The translations under genes and the position numbers were made by a program. The notes under the pieces are model-generated. The model was not told the origin of the DNA. It did not search any database and saw only the letters and a program-made list of their open reading frames with translations. This document shows positions 35,352 through 45,357 of a stretch of 64,000 nucleotides of DNA, in pieces. Origin of the DNA: Desulfosarcinaceae bacterium (GTDB lineage: Bacteria; Desulfobacterota; Desulfobacteria; Desulfobacterales; Desulfosarcinaceae). The first letter of the stretch is position 1. Each line of letters opens with the position of its first letter. The stretch lies in the NCBI GenBank assembly GCA_030066015.1, contig JASJCL010000005.1:16291-80290 (forward strand), in the 5' to 3' direction.

Positions 35352-35996
35352 TTATGTGTTCATCTTCTCCCAATCGGCCAGAAATGCTTTGAGCCCCTTT
35401 TCGGTCAACGGATGCGCGGCCAGCTTGGCGAGGACGCTGTAAGGAATGGTGGCGATGTCAGCGCCGACAAGGGCCGATTCGAGGACATGCAAGGGGCTGC
35501 GAACGCTGGCGACGATCACCTCGGTTTCAAAGCCATAGTTGGCATACATTTCGACGATCTGTTCGACCAGCTCCATCCCCTCCTGGGAGACATCGTCCAG
35601 GCGGCCGACAAAGGGGCTCACATAGGTGGCACCGGCCTTGGCCGCCATGAGGGCCTGGAGGGGCGAGAAGACCAGGGTCACATTGGTCTTGATCCCATCG
35701 GCAGCCAGCTGTCGGACCGCTTTGAGACCATCGATCAGCATGGGAATCTTGACGACGATGTTCTTGTGCAATTTGGCCAGTTCCCGGCCTTCGCTCACCA
35801 TACCGTCCACATCGGTGGCGATCACCTCTGCACTGACAGGCCCATCCACGATGCCGCAAATCTCGGTGACGACCTCTTTGAGATCCCGGCCCTCCTTGGC
35901 AATGAGGGAGGGGTTGGTGGTCACGCCGTCCACCATGCCCATGCGATTGGCGTCTTCGATCTCTTCGATATTGGCGGTGTCCAGAAAAAACTTCAT
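35352..35996 (-). CDS. fsa: Fructose-6-phosphate aldolase / transaldolase-like
   Basis: A 214-residue member of the small transaldolase family: [13 protein letters not shown] at the start, [14 protein letters not shown], the Schiff-base lysine in VVKIPM (Lys83), [11 protein letters not shown] and SPFVGRLDD. Proteins of this size are either fructose-6-phosphate aldolases or true transaldolases (TalC); the sequence alone does not separate them. GGAGGAAGG lies before the ATG. Confidence 0.88.
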   Translation of the reverse strand: MKFFLDTANIEEIEDANRMGMVDGVTTNPSLIAKEGRDLKEVVTEICGIVDGPVSAEVIATDVDGMVSEGRELAKLHKNIVVKIPMLIDGLKAVRQLAADGIKTNVTLVFSPLQALMAAKAGATYVSPFVGRLDDVSQEGMELVEQIVEMYANYGFETEVIVASVRSPLHVLESALVGADIATIPYSVLAKLAAHPLTEKGLKAFLADWEKMNT

Positions 35997-36051
35997 CCTT
36001 CCTCCTCCACGTTTTCAAACAATACAAGTCGATTGGGGATTAGATCAAGCC

Positions 36052-36339
36052 CTACTGCGGGTGCTCCCGCTGGTAGGCTTCCCGGCAACGGGTGCTGCAG
36101 AAGAGGAGGGTGTTGCCGTCCATATTGAGCGGAACGCCCTCCTTGCGGGGAAAGTAGACCCCGCAGTGGGGGTCTTTGAGCATCTCGTCGGTCACCGGCA
36201 GGTCGCTGCCGGCGGATGAACGCGTCCCGCCATGCGGGTGGCGTGGATCCTGGTAACGGCGTCCGCCGGGGTTGACCAGCGCCTTGATGGCCCGCAGGCC
36301 AAGGTAAAACAAAAATAAAAAAATCAGAAAACGTATCAC
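36052..36339 (-). CDS. Small membrane-anchored protein with a Cys-rich PP0621/TRASH-like end
   Basis: A 95-residue protein. An N-terminal hydrophobic helix (1-18) is followed by a basic linker and a short domain with DPHCGVYFPR and LFCSTRCREAY. The C-x-Y-x-P plus C-x3-C pattern resembles the PP0621/YHS-TRASH metal-binding type. Function unknown; a metal-binding role is inference. The start overlaps the folK stop by 4 bases. Confidence 0.75.
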   Translation of the reverse strand: MIRFLIFLFLFYLGLRAIKALVNPGGRRYQDPRHPHGGTRSSAGSDLPVTDEMLKDPHCGVYFPRKEGVPLNMDGNTLLFCSTRCREAYQREHPQ

Positions 36340-36854
36340 AGCGGAACGATATCCTGGTCTGTGGCGTCCAGTTCTGCGAGCAACCGATCCACCGGCAACC
36401 GCAGAACCGGGTGTAAAGCCTTGGGATCTATATCACAAAGGGGCTGCAGGACAAAGCGCCTTTTGTGCATGCGCGGGTGTGGCAAGGTCAGCTCGGGCTC
36501 GTCGCTGATGCAATCGTCATAGAAGATGATGTCCAAATCGAGGGTTCGGGGGCCGAATCGGATCTGGTCGCTGTCTGCCGTTCGGCCGGCCCGACGTTGA
36601 ATCGCCTGCAGCGCCGCCAGCAGTTCCTTTGGCTCCAGACCGGTGGCCACTTTGATGGCGGCGTTGACGAACCAGTCCTGATCGAGGTAGTCCACCGGTG
36701 CTGTGCGGTAGAAGAGCGACTGGGCCAAGAGCCGTGTCCGGGGCAATTCCGCCACTTGTGCGATGCCGTGCTGGCAGCAGGCCAGCTTGTCGCCCAAGTT
36801 GGAACCGACCGAGATAAAGGCCGTGTGGGCCGGGAGGGGGGGGCCTGTCATCAA
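36336..36854 (-). CDS. folK: 2-amino-4-hydroxy-6-hydroxymethyldihydropteridine diphosphokinase
   Basis: A 172-residue HPPK of normal length. The start AFISVGSNLGDK, the signature RFGPRTLDLDII (Mg-binding Asp pair) and LPHPRMHKRRFVL are all present. It transfers pyrophosphate from ATP to the pterin in folate synthesis. It overlaps dapF at its start and the small Cys-rich gene at its end by 4 bases each. No other fol gene is nearby. Confidence 0.93.
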   Translation of the reverse strand: MMTGPPLPAHTAFISVGSNLGDKLACCQHGIAQVAELPRTRLLAQSLFYRTAPVDYLDQDWFVNAAIKVATGLEPKELLAALQAIQRRAGRTADSDQIRFGPRTLDLDIIFYDDCISDEPELTLPHPRMHKRRFVLQPLCDIDPKALHPVLRLPVDRLLAELDATDQDIVPL

Positions 36855-37696
36855 AAGGTCCAGGCGTCGGCCGTCATCTGACCTTCATAGACTAACCGCG
36901 CGTCTCCGGCCAGGTAGACCGCGTGGAAGGCCCCGCCTTTCCGTTCGAAGCAAACCGTCAGATCACTGCCGCTGCGGGTCCTGAAGGTGACGGGGCTTTC
37001 CAGTTCCTGGGTGGCGGCCAGGACAATGGCGGCGGCCACGTTGCCGGTTCCGCAGGCCAGCGTCTCGCCCTCGACGCCGCGCTCGTAGGTGCGGATCGAC
37101 CAAGCGCCATCGGCGCCGCGGCTGACGAAATTGGCGTTGGTGCCGGCGGGCTGATAATTGGGATGGTGGCGGATGGCGCGACCCAACGCGATGACGTCCA
37201 CCGCCTCCACATCTGGGACCACCGACACGACGTGGGGCACTCCCGTGTTGACGCTACCGACGGGAAGCGTCCGATCCGCAAGTTTCAGCGTCCGCTGCGG
37301 GACCAGGTCGAAGGGGGCCGTCATCTTGATCTTGACCACCTCTCCCTGCACCTCTGCCGCGATGATCCCGGCGATCGTCTTGAAGCGGAGGCTTTGCGCA
37401 GCGATCCCCTTGAGAAAGGCGTAGCGCGCTACACAGCGGGCCGCATTGCCGCACATCTCGGCGACGGAACCGTCGGCGTTGAAAAACCGCCACTGAAAGT
37501 CCGTGCCCTCATCCGGCGACGGCTCGATGAGGAGCAGCCCATCGGCGCCAATGGAGATGCGGCGGGTACAGATCCGCCGGACCCAGTCGGGCAGATCCAG
37601 CTCCAGGACACCTCCGGTGCGGTTGTCGATGATGATAAAATCGTTGCCCGCGCCGCTCATCTTGGCGAAGGGCAAGGAGTTGGTCGGTTCAGTCAC
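36851..37696 (-). CDS. dapF: Diaminopimelate epimerase
   Basis: A 281-residue PLP-independent epimerase. The start FAKMSGAGNDFI, the first catalytic cysteine in EMCGNAARC (Cys82) and the second in TLACGTGNVAAA (Cys215) are intact. It converts LL- to meso-diaminopimelate for lysine and peptidoglycan. It overlaps the upstream lipoprotein gene by 8 bases and folK by 4. Confidence 0.95.
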   Translation of the reverse strand: MTEPTNSLPFAKMSGAGNDFIIIDNRTGGVLELDLPDWVRRICTRRISIGADGLLLIEPSPDEGTDFQWRFFNADGSVAEMCGNAARCVARYAFLKGIAAQSLRFKTIAGIIAAEVQGEVVKIKMTAPFDLVPQRTLKLADRTLPVGSVNTGVPHVVSVVPDVEAVDVIALGRAIRHHPNYQPAGTNANFVSRGADGAWSIRTYERGVEGETLACGTGNVAAAIVLAATQELESPVTFRTRSGSDLTVCFERKGGAFHAVYLAGDARLVYEGQMTADAWTF

Positions 37697-38159
37697 GCGT
37701 TACCTCCACCGGTTTGGACGGTTCTCCCTGGCGACCGTCGGCCAGCCGCAGTGCGACCTGATAGCGGTAGCGAAAACCGGCGGCCACCGTCTCCGTGAAT
37801 TGAAAGCGCAGCGCCCCGTCACGGCGCGGCGCATTGGGTGTGTAGGCGACGCGCCCCACCATTTCGTAGCGGGGCGGACAATCGGCGCAGGGCCCGGCGC
37901 TGAGGGCCAACGCGTCGCGGTGGACAACGAAGTGGGCGACCGCGGCCAGTGGCGCTTCAAGCGGTGCCAAGGTCCAGATCAGTCGCACCCGATCCGCCTG
38001 TAGTTGGACCGCGAGGTCGGCCGCCTGCGGCAAGGGGGGGCGCTGCGGCGGTTTGGGCGGTGCCTTACGCCCACAGCCGAGCGCGACCAGCGGGCCCAGC
38101 AGGCCGCAGAGCAGGATGACCATCACCACGCCACCGCTGCGCCGCCGGGGATCAGGCAT
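37689..38159 (-). CDS. Small predicted lipoprotein after argH
   Basis: A 156-residue protein with an N-terminal hydrophobic segment ending VALGCGRKAPPKPP, a lipobox-like site followed by the CGxK-Pro-rich pattern of LptM/YifL-like lipoproteins. The remaining part looks beta-rich and resembles a fibronectin type III-like fold (FRYRYQVALRLADGRQGEPSKP). A CADC pair lies in the middle. It overlaps argH by 8 bases and dapF by 8 bases. A small lipoprotein between argH and lysA/dapF is a common arrangement. Function is not established. Confidence 0.75.
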   Translation of the reverse strand: MPDPRRRSGGVVMVILLCGLLGPLVALGCGRKAPPKPPQRPPLPQAADLAVQLQADRVRLIWTLAPLEAPLAAVAHFVVHRDALALSAGPCADCPPRYEMVGRVAYTPNAPRRDGALRFQFTETVAAGFRYRYQVALRLADGRQGEPSKPVEVTRD

Positions 38160-39555
38160 CCTTGCCGTCCACAACCTCGCTGTCGAGATCCGCCTCGGCC
38201 TTGGTGATGGCGGCCATGACATTTTCAATGGCGGTTCCACCGGCCGAAGTGCGCCGATCCACCATCGCCTCGAGCGTGAGGTGATCGAAGAGGTCCGCCG
38301 CAATCAACTGTGAAAACTGCTGCAGGGTTTCCAGCGGCAGTTCGTGCAGTTCCTTTCCCTCGGAGAGGGCGAAGGCCACCACCTTGCCGACGCAATCGTG
38401 TGCTTTGCGGAAGGCCATTCCCTTCTTGACCAAATAGTCGGCCATGTCAGTGGCGTTGAGAAACCCTGCCGAAGCCGCCCGGCGCATGGCCGCTGCATTG
38501 ATCTCAAGTTTCGGAATCATGCGAACGTAGATATCCAGGCAGCTTTGGAGGATGTCCACCGTGTTGAAGAGCGGCTCCTTGTCCTCCTGCATATCGCGGT
38601 TGTAGGCCAGGGGCAGGGCCTTCATCAAGGTCAGGAGGGCCATCAGGTCGCCGAAGACGCGCCCGCTTTTGCCACGCACGAGTTCGGGAATATCGGGATT
38701 TTTCTTCTGTGGCATGATGCTCGAGCCGGTGGCGAAGGCGTCTGGCAAGACGAGGAAATTGAACTCCTGCGTGTTCCAGAGGATGAACTCCTCGCTCAAG
38801 CGACTGAGGTGCATCATACAGATGCTGGCCGCACTCAAGAATTCGATGATGAAATCTCGATCGGCCACCGTATCCATGCTGTTGGCGGAAACCTCGGGGA
38901 AATCCAGCAGATCGGCCACGAACCGACGGTCGATGGGATAGGTGGTGCCCGCCAGGGCGGCCGCTCCCAGCGGCATGATGTTGATCCGCTGGAGGGCGTC
39001 CTGCAGGCGGGCCTGATCCCGGGTGAACATCTCGTAGTAGGCCATGAAGTGATGGCCCAGACAAACCGGCTGGGCCCGCTGGGTATGGGTGTAACCCGGC
39101 AGAATGACCGTTGCGCGGTCGCGGGCGAAGGCGACCAGCGCCGACCGGAGGGACCGCAGCAGTGCGATGGTTCGGCGGGTTTCGTGACGCAGGTACATGC
39201 GCACGTCCAAGGCCACTTGGTCATTGCGGCTGCGGCCGGTATGCAGCTTCTGAGCGCTCTTGCCGATCTTCTGGAGCAGGCGTGCCTCGATATGCATGTG
39301 GATGTCTTCGAGGCTGGGGTCAAGATCGAACGCACCCCGCTCCAGCTCGCGCCGGATGTCGGCCAACCCCTGCACCATGAGGTCCGCCTCGGCATCGGCG
39401 ATCACGCCCACATGGGCCAGCATGCGGCAATGGGCCATACTGCCCTCGATGTCATATGGGTAGAGCCGCTGGTCGTAGTGAATGGAGGCCGTGAAGGCTT
39501 CGGTGGCCTGATCGGTTTTCTCGGCGAAGCGGCCGTCCCAGGGTTTGTCTGCCAT
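38152..39555 (-). CDS. argH: Argininosuccinate lyase
   Basis: A 467-residue fumarase-superfamily lyase. The start WDGRFAEKTD, the SRNDQVALD segment and the signature GSSIMPQKKNPD (about 275) with its catalytic serine are intact. It performs the last step of arginine synthesis, giving arginine and fumarate. It lies downstream of argG and argD/argB on the same strand; the 207-base gap to argG could carry a separate promoter. Confidence 0.96.
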   Translation of the reverse strand: MADKPWDGRFAEKTDQATEAFTASIHYDQRLYPYDIEGSMAHCRMLAHVGVIADAEADLMVQGLADIRRELERGAFDLDPSLEDIHMHIEARLLQKIGKSAQKLHTGRSRNDQVALDVRMYLRHETRRTIALLRSLRSALVAFARDRATVILPGYTHTQRAQPVCLGHHFMAYYEMFTRDQARLQDALQRINIMPLGAAALAGTTYPIDRRFVADLLDFPEVSANSMDTVADRDFIIEFLSAASICMMHLSRLSEEFILWNTQEFNFLVLPDAFATGSSIMPQKKNPDIPELVRGKSGRVFGDLMALLTLMKALPLAYNRDMQEDKEPLFNTVDILQSCLDIYVRMIPKLEINAAAMRRAASAGFLNATDMADYLVKKGMAFRKAHDCVGKVVAFALSEGKELHELPLETLQQFSQLIAADLFDHLTLEAMVDRRTSAGGTAIENVMAAITKAEADLDSEVVDGKDA

Positions 39556-39762
39556 GGTGTATTTGTCTGCCCTCTCATGGGATGTTGGTGGTTGCAGTCG
39601 TGGCGACCGATGTCGAGATGGTCCCCCGCCTCCGTCGGCCGGTGCGTCATTTTCACGGTTGGTCGGTCGGTGGAGCGACGCCGTTCCGGGCCCGTTAACG
39701 CTTCGCCCCTATTAAGGAGAAAAGGTAGCACATCTCGACGGACGCACCGGTGCACGATTCGT

Positions 39763-40965
39763 TTACGGATTCACCATTTTCTGGATTCTCAATCGCAGGG
39801 CGTTCAAGCGGATAAATCCCTCTGCATCCTTATGGCTGTATACCTGGTCGTCCTCAAAGGTGGCGAAGTCCTCCCGATAGAGGGAGTTGTCGGACTGGCG
39901 CCCGTTGACGGTGCAGTTCCCCTTGTAAAGCTTGAGACGAACCTGACCATTGACGGTTTCCTGGCTTTTGTCGATGAGGGCCTGGAGCATCTCCCGTTCG
40001 GGAGAAAACCAGAACCCGTTGTAGATCAATTGGGCGTACTTGGGCACGAGGGAATCGCGCAAGTGGATGGCCTCACGGTCCATGGTGATGGACTCCATCC
40101 CCAGATGGGCCTGGCGCAGAATGGTGCCTCCGGGGGTTTCATAGACACCGCGCGATTTCATCCCCACGAAGCGGTTTTCGACGATGTCGATGCGGCCGAT
40201 GCCGTGTTTGCCGCCCAGTTCGTTGAGGGCTTTGAGCATCTTACCCGGCGACAGGGCCTCGCCATTGAGGGCCACCGGATCTCCCTTGTCGAAGGTCAGG
40301 ACAATCTCTTCCGCCATATCCGGTGCCTCATGGGGAGCGACGCTCAGGGTGAAGATATCGTCGGGCGGCGCCGCCCAGGGGTCCTCCAAAACGCCGCCCT
40401 CATAGCTGATGTGCAGGAGGTTGCCGTCGGTGCTGTAAGGTTTGTTGTGCGTGGTGGGCACCTCGATGCCGTGCTTCTCGGCAAAGGCCATGAGGGCCGT
40501 ACGGGAGCCCAGATCCCACTCCCGCCAGGGCGCGATGATCTTGATTCCGGGGTCCAAGGCCAAATAGCACAGCTCAAAGCGCACCTGGTCGTTGCCTTTA
40601 CCGGTGGCGCCATGGCTGACCGCATCGGCGCCCTCCAATGCGGCGATCTCCATCTGGCGTTTGGCGATAAGCGGCCTGGCAATGGAGGTTCCCAGTAAAT
40701 ACTGACTCTCGTAAATGGCGTTGCCGCGAAAGGCAGGGAAGACATAATCGCGCACGAAATCTTCCCTTAGATCCTCGATGTAGGCCTTGGCGGCCCCGGT
40801 CTTCATGGCGTTCTCCTCCACGTGGGTCATGCTGTCCGGTTGCCCCAGATCGGCGGAAAACGCCACCACTTCACAATCGTAGGTTTCGATCAGCCACTTG
40901 AGAATGACGGAGGTATCGAGACCGCCGGAATACGCCAAAATCGCTTTTTTTACGTGCTCACCCAC
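39763..40965 (-). CDS. argG: Argininosuccinate synthase
   Basis: A 400-residue enzyme with the ATP pyrophosphatase P-loop AYSGGLDTS (9-17) and the family segments [12 protein letters not shown] and [15 protein letters not shown]. It joins citrulline and aspartate using ATP. The GTG start at 40965 has AAAGGAGA upstream. It follows argD after only 60 bases, with no argF between them. Confidence 0.96.
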   Translation of the reverse strand: MGEHVKKAILAYSGGLDTSVILKWLIETYDCEVVAFSADLGQPDSMTHVEENAMKTGAAKAYIEDLREDFVRDYVFPAFRGNAIYESQYLLGTSIARPLIAKRQMEIAALEGADAVSHGATGKGNDQVRFELCYLALDPGIKIIAPWREWDLGSRTALMAFAEKHGIEVPTTHNKPYSTDGNLLHISYEGGVLEDPWAAPPDDIFTLSVAPHEAPDMAEEIVLTFDKGDPVALNGEALSPGKMLKALNELGGKHGIGRIDIVENRFVGMKSRGVYETPGGTILRQAHLGMESITMDREAIHLRDSLVPKYAQLIYNGFWFSPEREMLQALIDKSQETVNGQVRLKLYKGNCTVNGRQSDNSLYREDFATFEDDQVYSHKDAEGFIRLNALRLRIQKMVNP

Positions 40966-41025
40966 CAGATGTCTCCTTTATCGCTAATAAGATCCACTTT
41001 GGTACCCCATATCCCATACACCGAC

Positions 41026-42219
41026 TCAGATGTCGTCGCTGGTGAAAATCTCGTCCAGGCAGGCAACGAGGTCGTCGATCTCTCCCCGGGTAATGGTCAA
41101 GGGAGGAACAAAACGCAGACGTCGCTCCTGAACGCAGTTGATCAAAAACCCCCGCTCGAGACAGGCATCCACCACCGGTGCCGCCGGTCGATCCAGCTCC
41201 AAGGCCAACAGGAGGCCCATGCCAAGTGCGCGCTTCACGACGGCGTGCCGGGACGCCAAGTCGGCGAGCCGGTCCTTGAAATAGGCGCCTGTCTGCGCCG
41301 CCAGCTCGGGCAAGTTCTCCGCCAACAGGGTTTGCAGCGTCGCCAGAGCCGCGGCGGTTACGATGGGCGTACCGCCGAAGGTGGACGCGTGCGCACCGGG
41401 CCCGAAAGCGGCCGCCACCGGTTCGCGCGCCAGCAGGGCGCCCATGGGCAGACCGTTGGCCAGCGCCTTGGCCAGCGTCATGAGATCGGGCGTAACGGCG
41501 AAATGCTCATGGGCGAACAGCTTGCCCGTACGCCCCATACCGGTTTGAATTTCGTCGAAAATAAGCAGCGCGCCGCGCTGGTCGCACAGCTCGCGCACCT
41601 GACCGAGGTAGTCATCGGCGGGGCAGTTGACGCCCCCTTCCCCCTGGATGGGTTCCAGCAGAACGGCACAAACGGTGTCGTCCATGCGTTGCCGCAGGGC
41701 CGCGATGTCGTTGAAGGGCACGAAATCGAAGCCGGGGAGAATGGGGTCGAATCCCTTTTTTATCTTCGCCTGTCCGGTGGCCGAAAGCGCCGCCATGGTG
41801 CGGCCATGAAAGGATTGGGTGGCCGAAAGAATGACATGACGCCCGGCCTCGCCGCGCTCACTATAGTACTTGCGGGCCATTTTGATGGCCGCCTCATTGG
41901 CCTCGGCCCCGCTGTTGCAGAAGAAAACCCGGTCGGCAAAGCTGTTTTCCACCAAGGCCGCCGCCAATTCCGTCTGAGGGATGGTGTAGTAAAGATTGCT
42001 CACATGATAGAGCTTCTCCATCTGGTCGGCCAGCGCCTGGTTCACCGCTGGATGGGCATGCCCCAGGTTGCAGACGGCAATGCCGGCCACGAAGTCGGTA
42101 TAGCTGCGACCAGCCGTGTCCCAGAGGGTGCTTCCGCGCCCCTTTTCGATCACCAACGGGAAGCGTTTATACGTCTGCGCGAAGACATTCTCGGCGGTCT
42201 GCATGATCTGCGAGCTCAT
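41026..42219 (-). CDS. argD: Acetylornithine aminotransferase
   Basis: A 397-residue class III aminotransferase. Visible landmarks are FVAGIAVCNLGHAHP, FFCNSGAEANEAAIK, LLIFDEIQTGMGRTG with the cofactor Asp, and the Schiff-base lysine in TLAKALANGLPMGA. Members of this group also serve as succinyldiaminopimelate transaminase. The start at 42219 is chosen for the AGGAGGA site; a longer in-frame start at 42390 would run into argB. Confidence 0.94.
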   Translation of the reverse strand: MSSQIMQTAENVFAQTYKRFPLVIEKGRGSTLWDTAGRSYTDFVAGIAVCNLGHAHPAVNQALADQMEKLYHVSNLYYTIPQTELAAALVENSFADRVFFCNSGAEANEAAIKMARKYYSERGEAGRHVILSATQSFHGRTMAALSATGQAKIKKGFDPILPGFDFVPFNDIAALRQRMDDTVCAVLLEPIQGEGGVNCPADDYLGQVRELCDQRGALLIFDEIQTGMGRTGKLFAHEHFAVTPDLMTLAKALANGLPMGALLAREPVAAAFGPGAHASTFGGTPIVTAAALATLQTLLAENLPELAAQTGAYFKDRLADLASRHAVVKRALGMGLLLALELDRPAAPVVDACLERGFLINCVQERRLRFVPPLTITRGEIDDLVACLDEIFTSDDI

Positions 42220-42239
42220 GGTCAATGTCCTCCTGTCCG

Positions 42240-43157
42240 TCAAGGGATGCTGTCCGATGGCGGTCCATCCAGCAGCACTTCGGTCCCGCTGCCCTTTACC
42301 GTGAAGAGTTCCAGCAGCAGGGCGTGCGGACGGGTACCGTTCATGATGGTGACCTTGCCGACGCCGCCGGCGAGGGCGTCCAGTGCGCATTCGATCTTGG
42401 GGATCATCCCCCCGGAAATGCTGCCATCCGAGATCATGGTGCGGATCTCCGCCGCACCGATGGAGGAGATCAGCCGGTCGGCGCTGTCGTTGACCCCGTC
42501 CACGTCGGTCATGAGAAAGAGACGCTCGGCACCCAGGGCCTTGGCGATCTCCCCGGCCACCAGGTCGGCGTTAATGTTGAAGGTCTCTCCGTCAACCCCA
42601 CTGCCCACTGGTGCGATGATGGGGATGAAGCCGTCGCGGCCCAAGCTTTCGATGAGACCGGTGTTCACCGCAGTGACCTCGCCGACCAATCCAGGGTCGA
42701 TGATCTCCGGTGGGCTGTTGAGATCCGCTTGGTGCACGATCTGCATTTTGCGGGCCTGGACCAGGTGGCCGTCCTTGCCGCTGAGGCCAACGGCCCTACC
42801 GCCCTGTTGATTGATCTGGGCCACGATCGCCTTGTTGACCTTGCCCCCCAGGACCATCTCCACCACATCCATGGTGGCGGCGTCCGTCATCCGCATGCCG
42901 CGCACAAACTTGGGCCGAATGCCCATCTGATCCAAAACCGTGTTGATTTGCGGTCCGCCCCCGTGGACGACCACCGGGTGGATACCGATCAATTTGAGGA
43001 GGGTGATGTCGCGCGCGAAGTCCACCTTGAGGCCGTCATCCACCATGGCGTGGCCGCCGTACTTGACCACCAGGGTCTTTCCGGAAAACTGACGGATATA
43101 CGGCAGCGCCTCGATCAGGATCTCGGCGACGTTGGGGGTCTGTTTGGCGGATGGCAT
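42240..43157 (-). CDS. argB: Acetylglutamate kinase
   Basis: A 305-residue amino-acid kinase. The start IRQFSGKTLVVKYGGHAM, VVVHGGGPQIN, and NINADLVAGEIAKAL are diagnostic. It carries an N-terminal extension helix as in the arginine-inhibited hexameric form, so feedback inhibition by arginine is likely (inference). It lies 20 bases upstream of argD and 50 bases downstream of hslU. Confidence 0.95.
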   Translation of the reverse strand: MPSAKQTPNVAEILIEALPYIRQFSGKTLVVKYGGHAMVDDGLKVDFARDITLLKLIGIHPVVVHGGGPQINTVLDQMGIRPKFVRGMRMTDAATMDVVEMVLGGKVNKAIVAQINQQGGRAVGLSGKDGHLVQARKMQIVHQADLNSPPEIIDPGLVGEVTAVNTGLIESLGRDGFIPIIAPVGSGVDGETFNINADLVAGEIAKALGAERLFLMTDVDGVNDSADRLISSIGAAEIRTMISDGSISGGMIPKIECALDALAGGVGKVTIMNGTRPHALLLELFTVKGSGTEVLLDGPPSDSIP

Positions 43158-43207
43158 GGTGGTCGTCTCTCTGTCGCGTCTCTGCCGGACGTGGACGCGG
43201 TCGGCGG

Positions 43208-44572
43208 TTACAAAATGTAGCGGCTGAGGTCCTCATCCGCCGTGATGGCCGCCAATTTGGTCTGCACATAGACGGCGTCGATATCGATTCGCTTTTCGGT
43301 CAGGTCGGGGCCTTCAAAGAGAATATCTTCGAGCAGTTTTTCCATGAGGGTGTGCAGCCGACGGGCGCCGATATTGTCCGTGCGGGCGTTTACCTCCTCC
43401 GCGATGCGGGCGATCGCTTCGATGGCGTCCTCGCTGAATTTCAGGGTGACCCCCTCGGTTTTGAGCAATTCACAGTACTGGAGCAAAAGGGCGTTCTTGG
43501 GTTCCCGTAGAATTCGGCTGAACTCCTCGCGGCCAAGGGCGTTTAACTCCACGCGGATGGGGAAGCGCCCCTGAAGCTCGGGAATCAGGTCGGACGGCTT
43601 CACGGTGTGAAAGGCACCGGCGGCCATGAAGAGAATGTGATCGCTCTTCACCGGTCCGTACTTGGTGTTGACCGTGCTGCCCTCGACAATGGGAAGCAGA
43701 TCGCGTTGAACCCCTTCACGGGAAACCTGGGGGCCTTGACTGCCGTCCTTCCCGGCGATCTTATCGATCTCGTCCAGGAAGATGATGCCCGACTGCTCCA
43801 CCTTCTCGATCGCCTCTTTGATCACCTTGTCCATGTCCACCAGGTTCTGGGCCTCCTCCTGGGCCATGGTCTCCAGCGCCTCGATCACCTTGACCTTGCG
43901 CCGTTTGGTCCTCTTTGGCAGGAGATTGCCCAGCATGTCGCGCATATTGATGCCCATCTCCTCCATACCGGCGTTGGAGAAGATCTCCACCATGGGCAAA
44001 CTGCGATCGCTCACATCCAGGTCGACAAACCGGTTGTCAAGCTTGCCGGCACGCAGCATCTGGCGCAGCTTGTTGCGGGTGGAGGAGCCCTCGTCGGAGC
44101 CGTTGGAGACGACCTCCAGACCAGATTCCCCTCCCAAGGCCGAGGGGCGCCCCTCACTCTTGGGCAACAACAGGTCGAGCATGCGCTCCTCGGCAATCTG
44201 CATCGCCTTGATACGCACTGCCTCCTGTTCGCGAATCTTGAGCAGGTTGATGGTGACCTCCACCAGATCCCGCACCATCGACTCTACGTCGCGCCCCACG
44301 TAGCCGACCTCGGTAAATTTGGATGCCTCCACTTTGGTGAAAGGGGAGTCGGTGAGGCGGGATAGGCGCCGGGCGATCTCCGTCTTCCCCACGCCGGTGG
44401 GACCGATGAGGATAATGTTCTTGGGGGCGATTTCGTCCCGCAGCTCCTCCGGCACCTGTCGGCGACGCCAGCGGTTACGCAGGGCGATGGCCACCGAGCG
44501 TTTGGCCTTCTCCTGGCCGATGATGTAGGCGTCCAGCTCCTTGACGATTTCCGATGGTTTGAGGTCGCTCAT
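43208..44572 (-). CDS. hslU: ATP-dependent protease HslUV, ATPase subunit
   Basis: A 454-residue AAA+ unfoldase with [13 protein letters not shown], Walker A GPTGVGKT (57-64), Walker [14 protein letters not shown], an I domain in the middle, and the C-terminal LSRYIL tail that inserts into HslV. It unfolds substrates for HslV in the cytoplasm. AGGAG precedes the ATG. It lies 34 bases after hslV. Confidence 0.96.
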   Translation of the reverse strand: MSDLKPSEIVKELDAYIIGQEKAKRSVAIALRNRWRRRQVPEELRDEIAPKNIILIGPTGVGKTEIARRLSRLTDSPFTKVEASKFTEVGYVGRDVESMVRDLVEVTINLLKIREQEAVRIKAMQIAEERMLDLLLPKSEGRPSALGGESGLEVVSNGSDEGSSTRNKLRQMLRAGKLDNRFVDLDVSDRSLPMVEIFSNAGMEEMGINMRDMLGNLLPKRTKRRKVKVIEALETMAQEEAQNLVDMDKVIKEAIEKVEQSGIIFLDEIDKIAGKDGSQGPQVSREGVQRDLLPIVEGSTVNTKYGPVKSDHILFMAAGAFHTVKPSDLIPELQGRFPIRVELNALGREEFSRILREPKNALLLQYCELLKTEGVTLKFSEDAIEAIARIAEEVNARTDNIGARRLHTLMEKLLEDILFEGPDLTEKRIDIDAVYVQTKLAAITADEDLSRYIL

Positions 44573-44606
44573 GGTCTCCTGACTGCCGGGAGTGTCCTGC
44601 CGGTTG

Positions 44607-45152
44607 TTAGAACTCTTCCATGGTGATGGAAGAATTGGTGTACACGCACAGGTCGGCCGCAGTGGTCAATGCCTCGGTGGCGATCTGGGCGGCGGAGAGT
44701 TGGGTGTGCTTGACCAGCACGGTGGCCGCTGCCTGAGCCGCTACGCCACCCGAACCGATGGCCACGATGCCGGCATCCGGTTCGATGACGTCCCCATTGC
44801 CGGACAGCAGCAGCAGGGTCTGTTTGTCGGCGGCGACCATCAATGCCTCCAGACGGCGCAGGTATTTGTCTGTCCGCCAGTCGCGGGCCAGTTCGACCGC
44901 GGCGCGGGTGAGACTGCCGTTGTAACGTTCGAGCTTCTGCTCCAACTTCTCGGAGAGGTGCAGCGCGTCGGCGGTGGCGCCGGCGAACCCCACAATGATG
45001 GTGTCGTGATAGATTCGCCGAACCTTGCGGGCGTTGTGTTTGACCACGGTGTCGCCCAAAGTCACTTGCCCGTCGCCAGCGACGGCCAGACGACCGTCGC
45101 GCCGCACAGCGACGATGGTGGTGCCATGAAACCTGTTAGCGAGGTCAAACAT
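44607..45152 (-). CDS. hslV: ATP-dependent protease HslUV, peptidase subunit
   Basis: A 181-residue proteasome-beta-like peptidase. The family start is [13 protein letters not shown], with the catalytic threonine at residue 11, so a ten-residue propeptide must be removed. GDGQVTLG follows. GGAG five bases before the ATG at 45152 supports the longer start. Together with hslU and upstream xerC it forms the frequent xerC-hslVU order. Confidence 0.95.
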   Translation of the reverse strand: MFDLANRFHGTTIVAVRRDGRLAVAGDGQVTLGDTVVKHNARKVRRIYHDTIIVGFAGATADALHLSEKLEQKLERYNGSLTRAAVELARDWRTDKYLRRLEALMVAADKQTLLLLSGNGDVIEPDAGIVAIGSGGVAAQAAATVLVKHTQLSAAQIATEALTTAADLCVYTNSSITMEEF

Positions 45153-45357
45153 GATATCTCCACACCTAACCGGTTTTAATCAGTGATCGCCTACCCAGGG
45201 CCAATCGGCCTAGCCGTACGCCGGTTCAGCAGTGCGCGTGTGGTTAAAAAAAATTGTATTGCGCAAGCCAACGGGCGCGCTGAATTACAGGAACCCGCCC
45301 TTCAGCCCTTCGCAGCCCCTCCTCTGCACTGCTCGCCGCTAGGCGCTGCACCCATTT

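Noticed and set aside
38344..40698. A 784-codon plus-strand frame across argH and argG
   Set aside because: It is antisense to two highly conserved enzymes and reads as low-complexity shadow sequence.
45153..45357. Gap between xerC and hslV considered for a small gene or terminator
   Set aside because: No frame with family features and no hairpin with a T-run was found.
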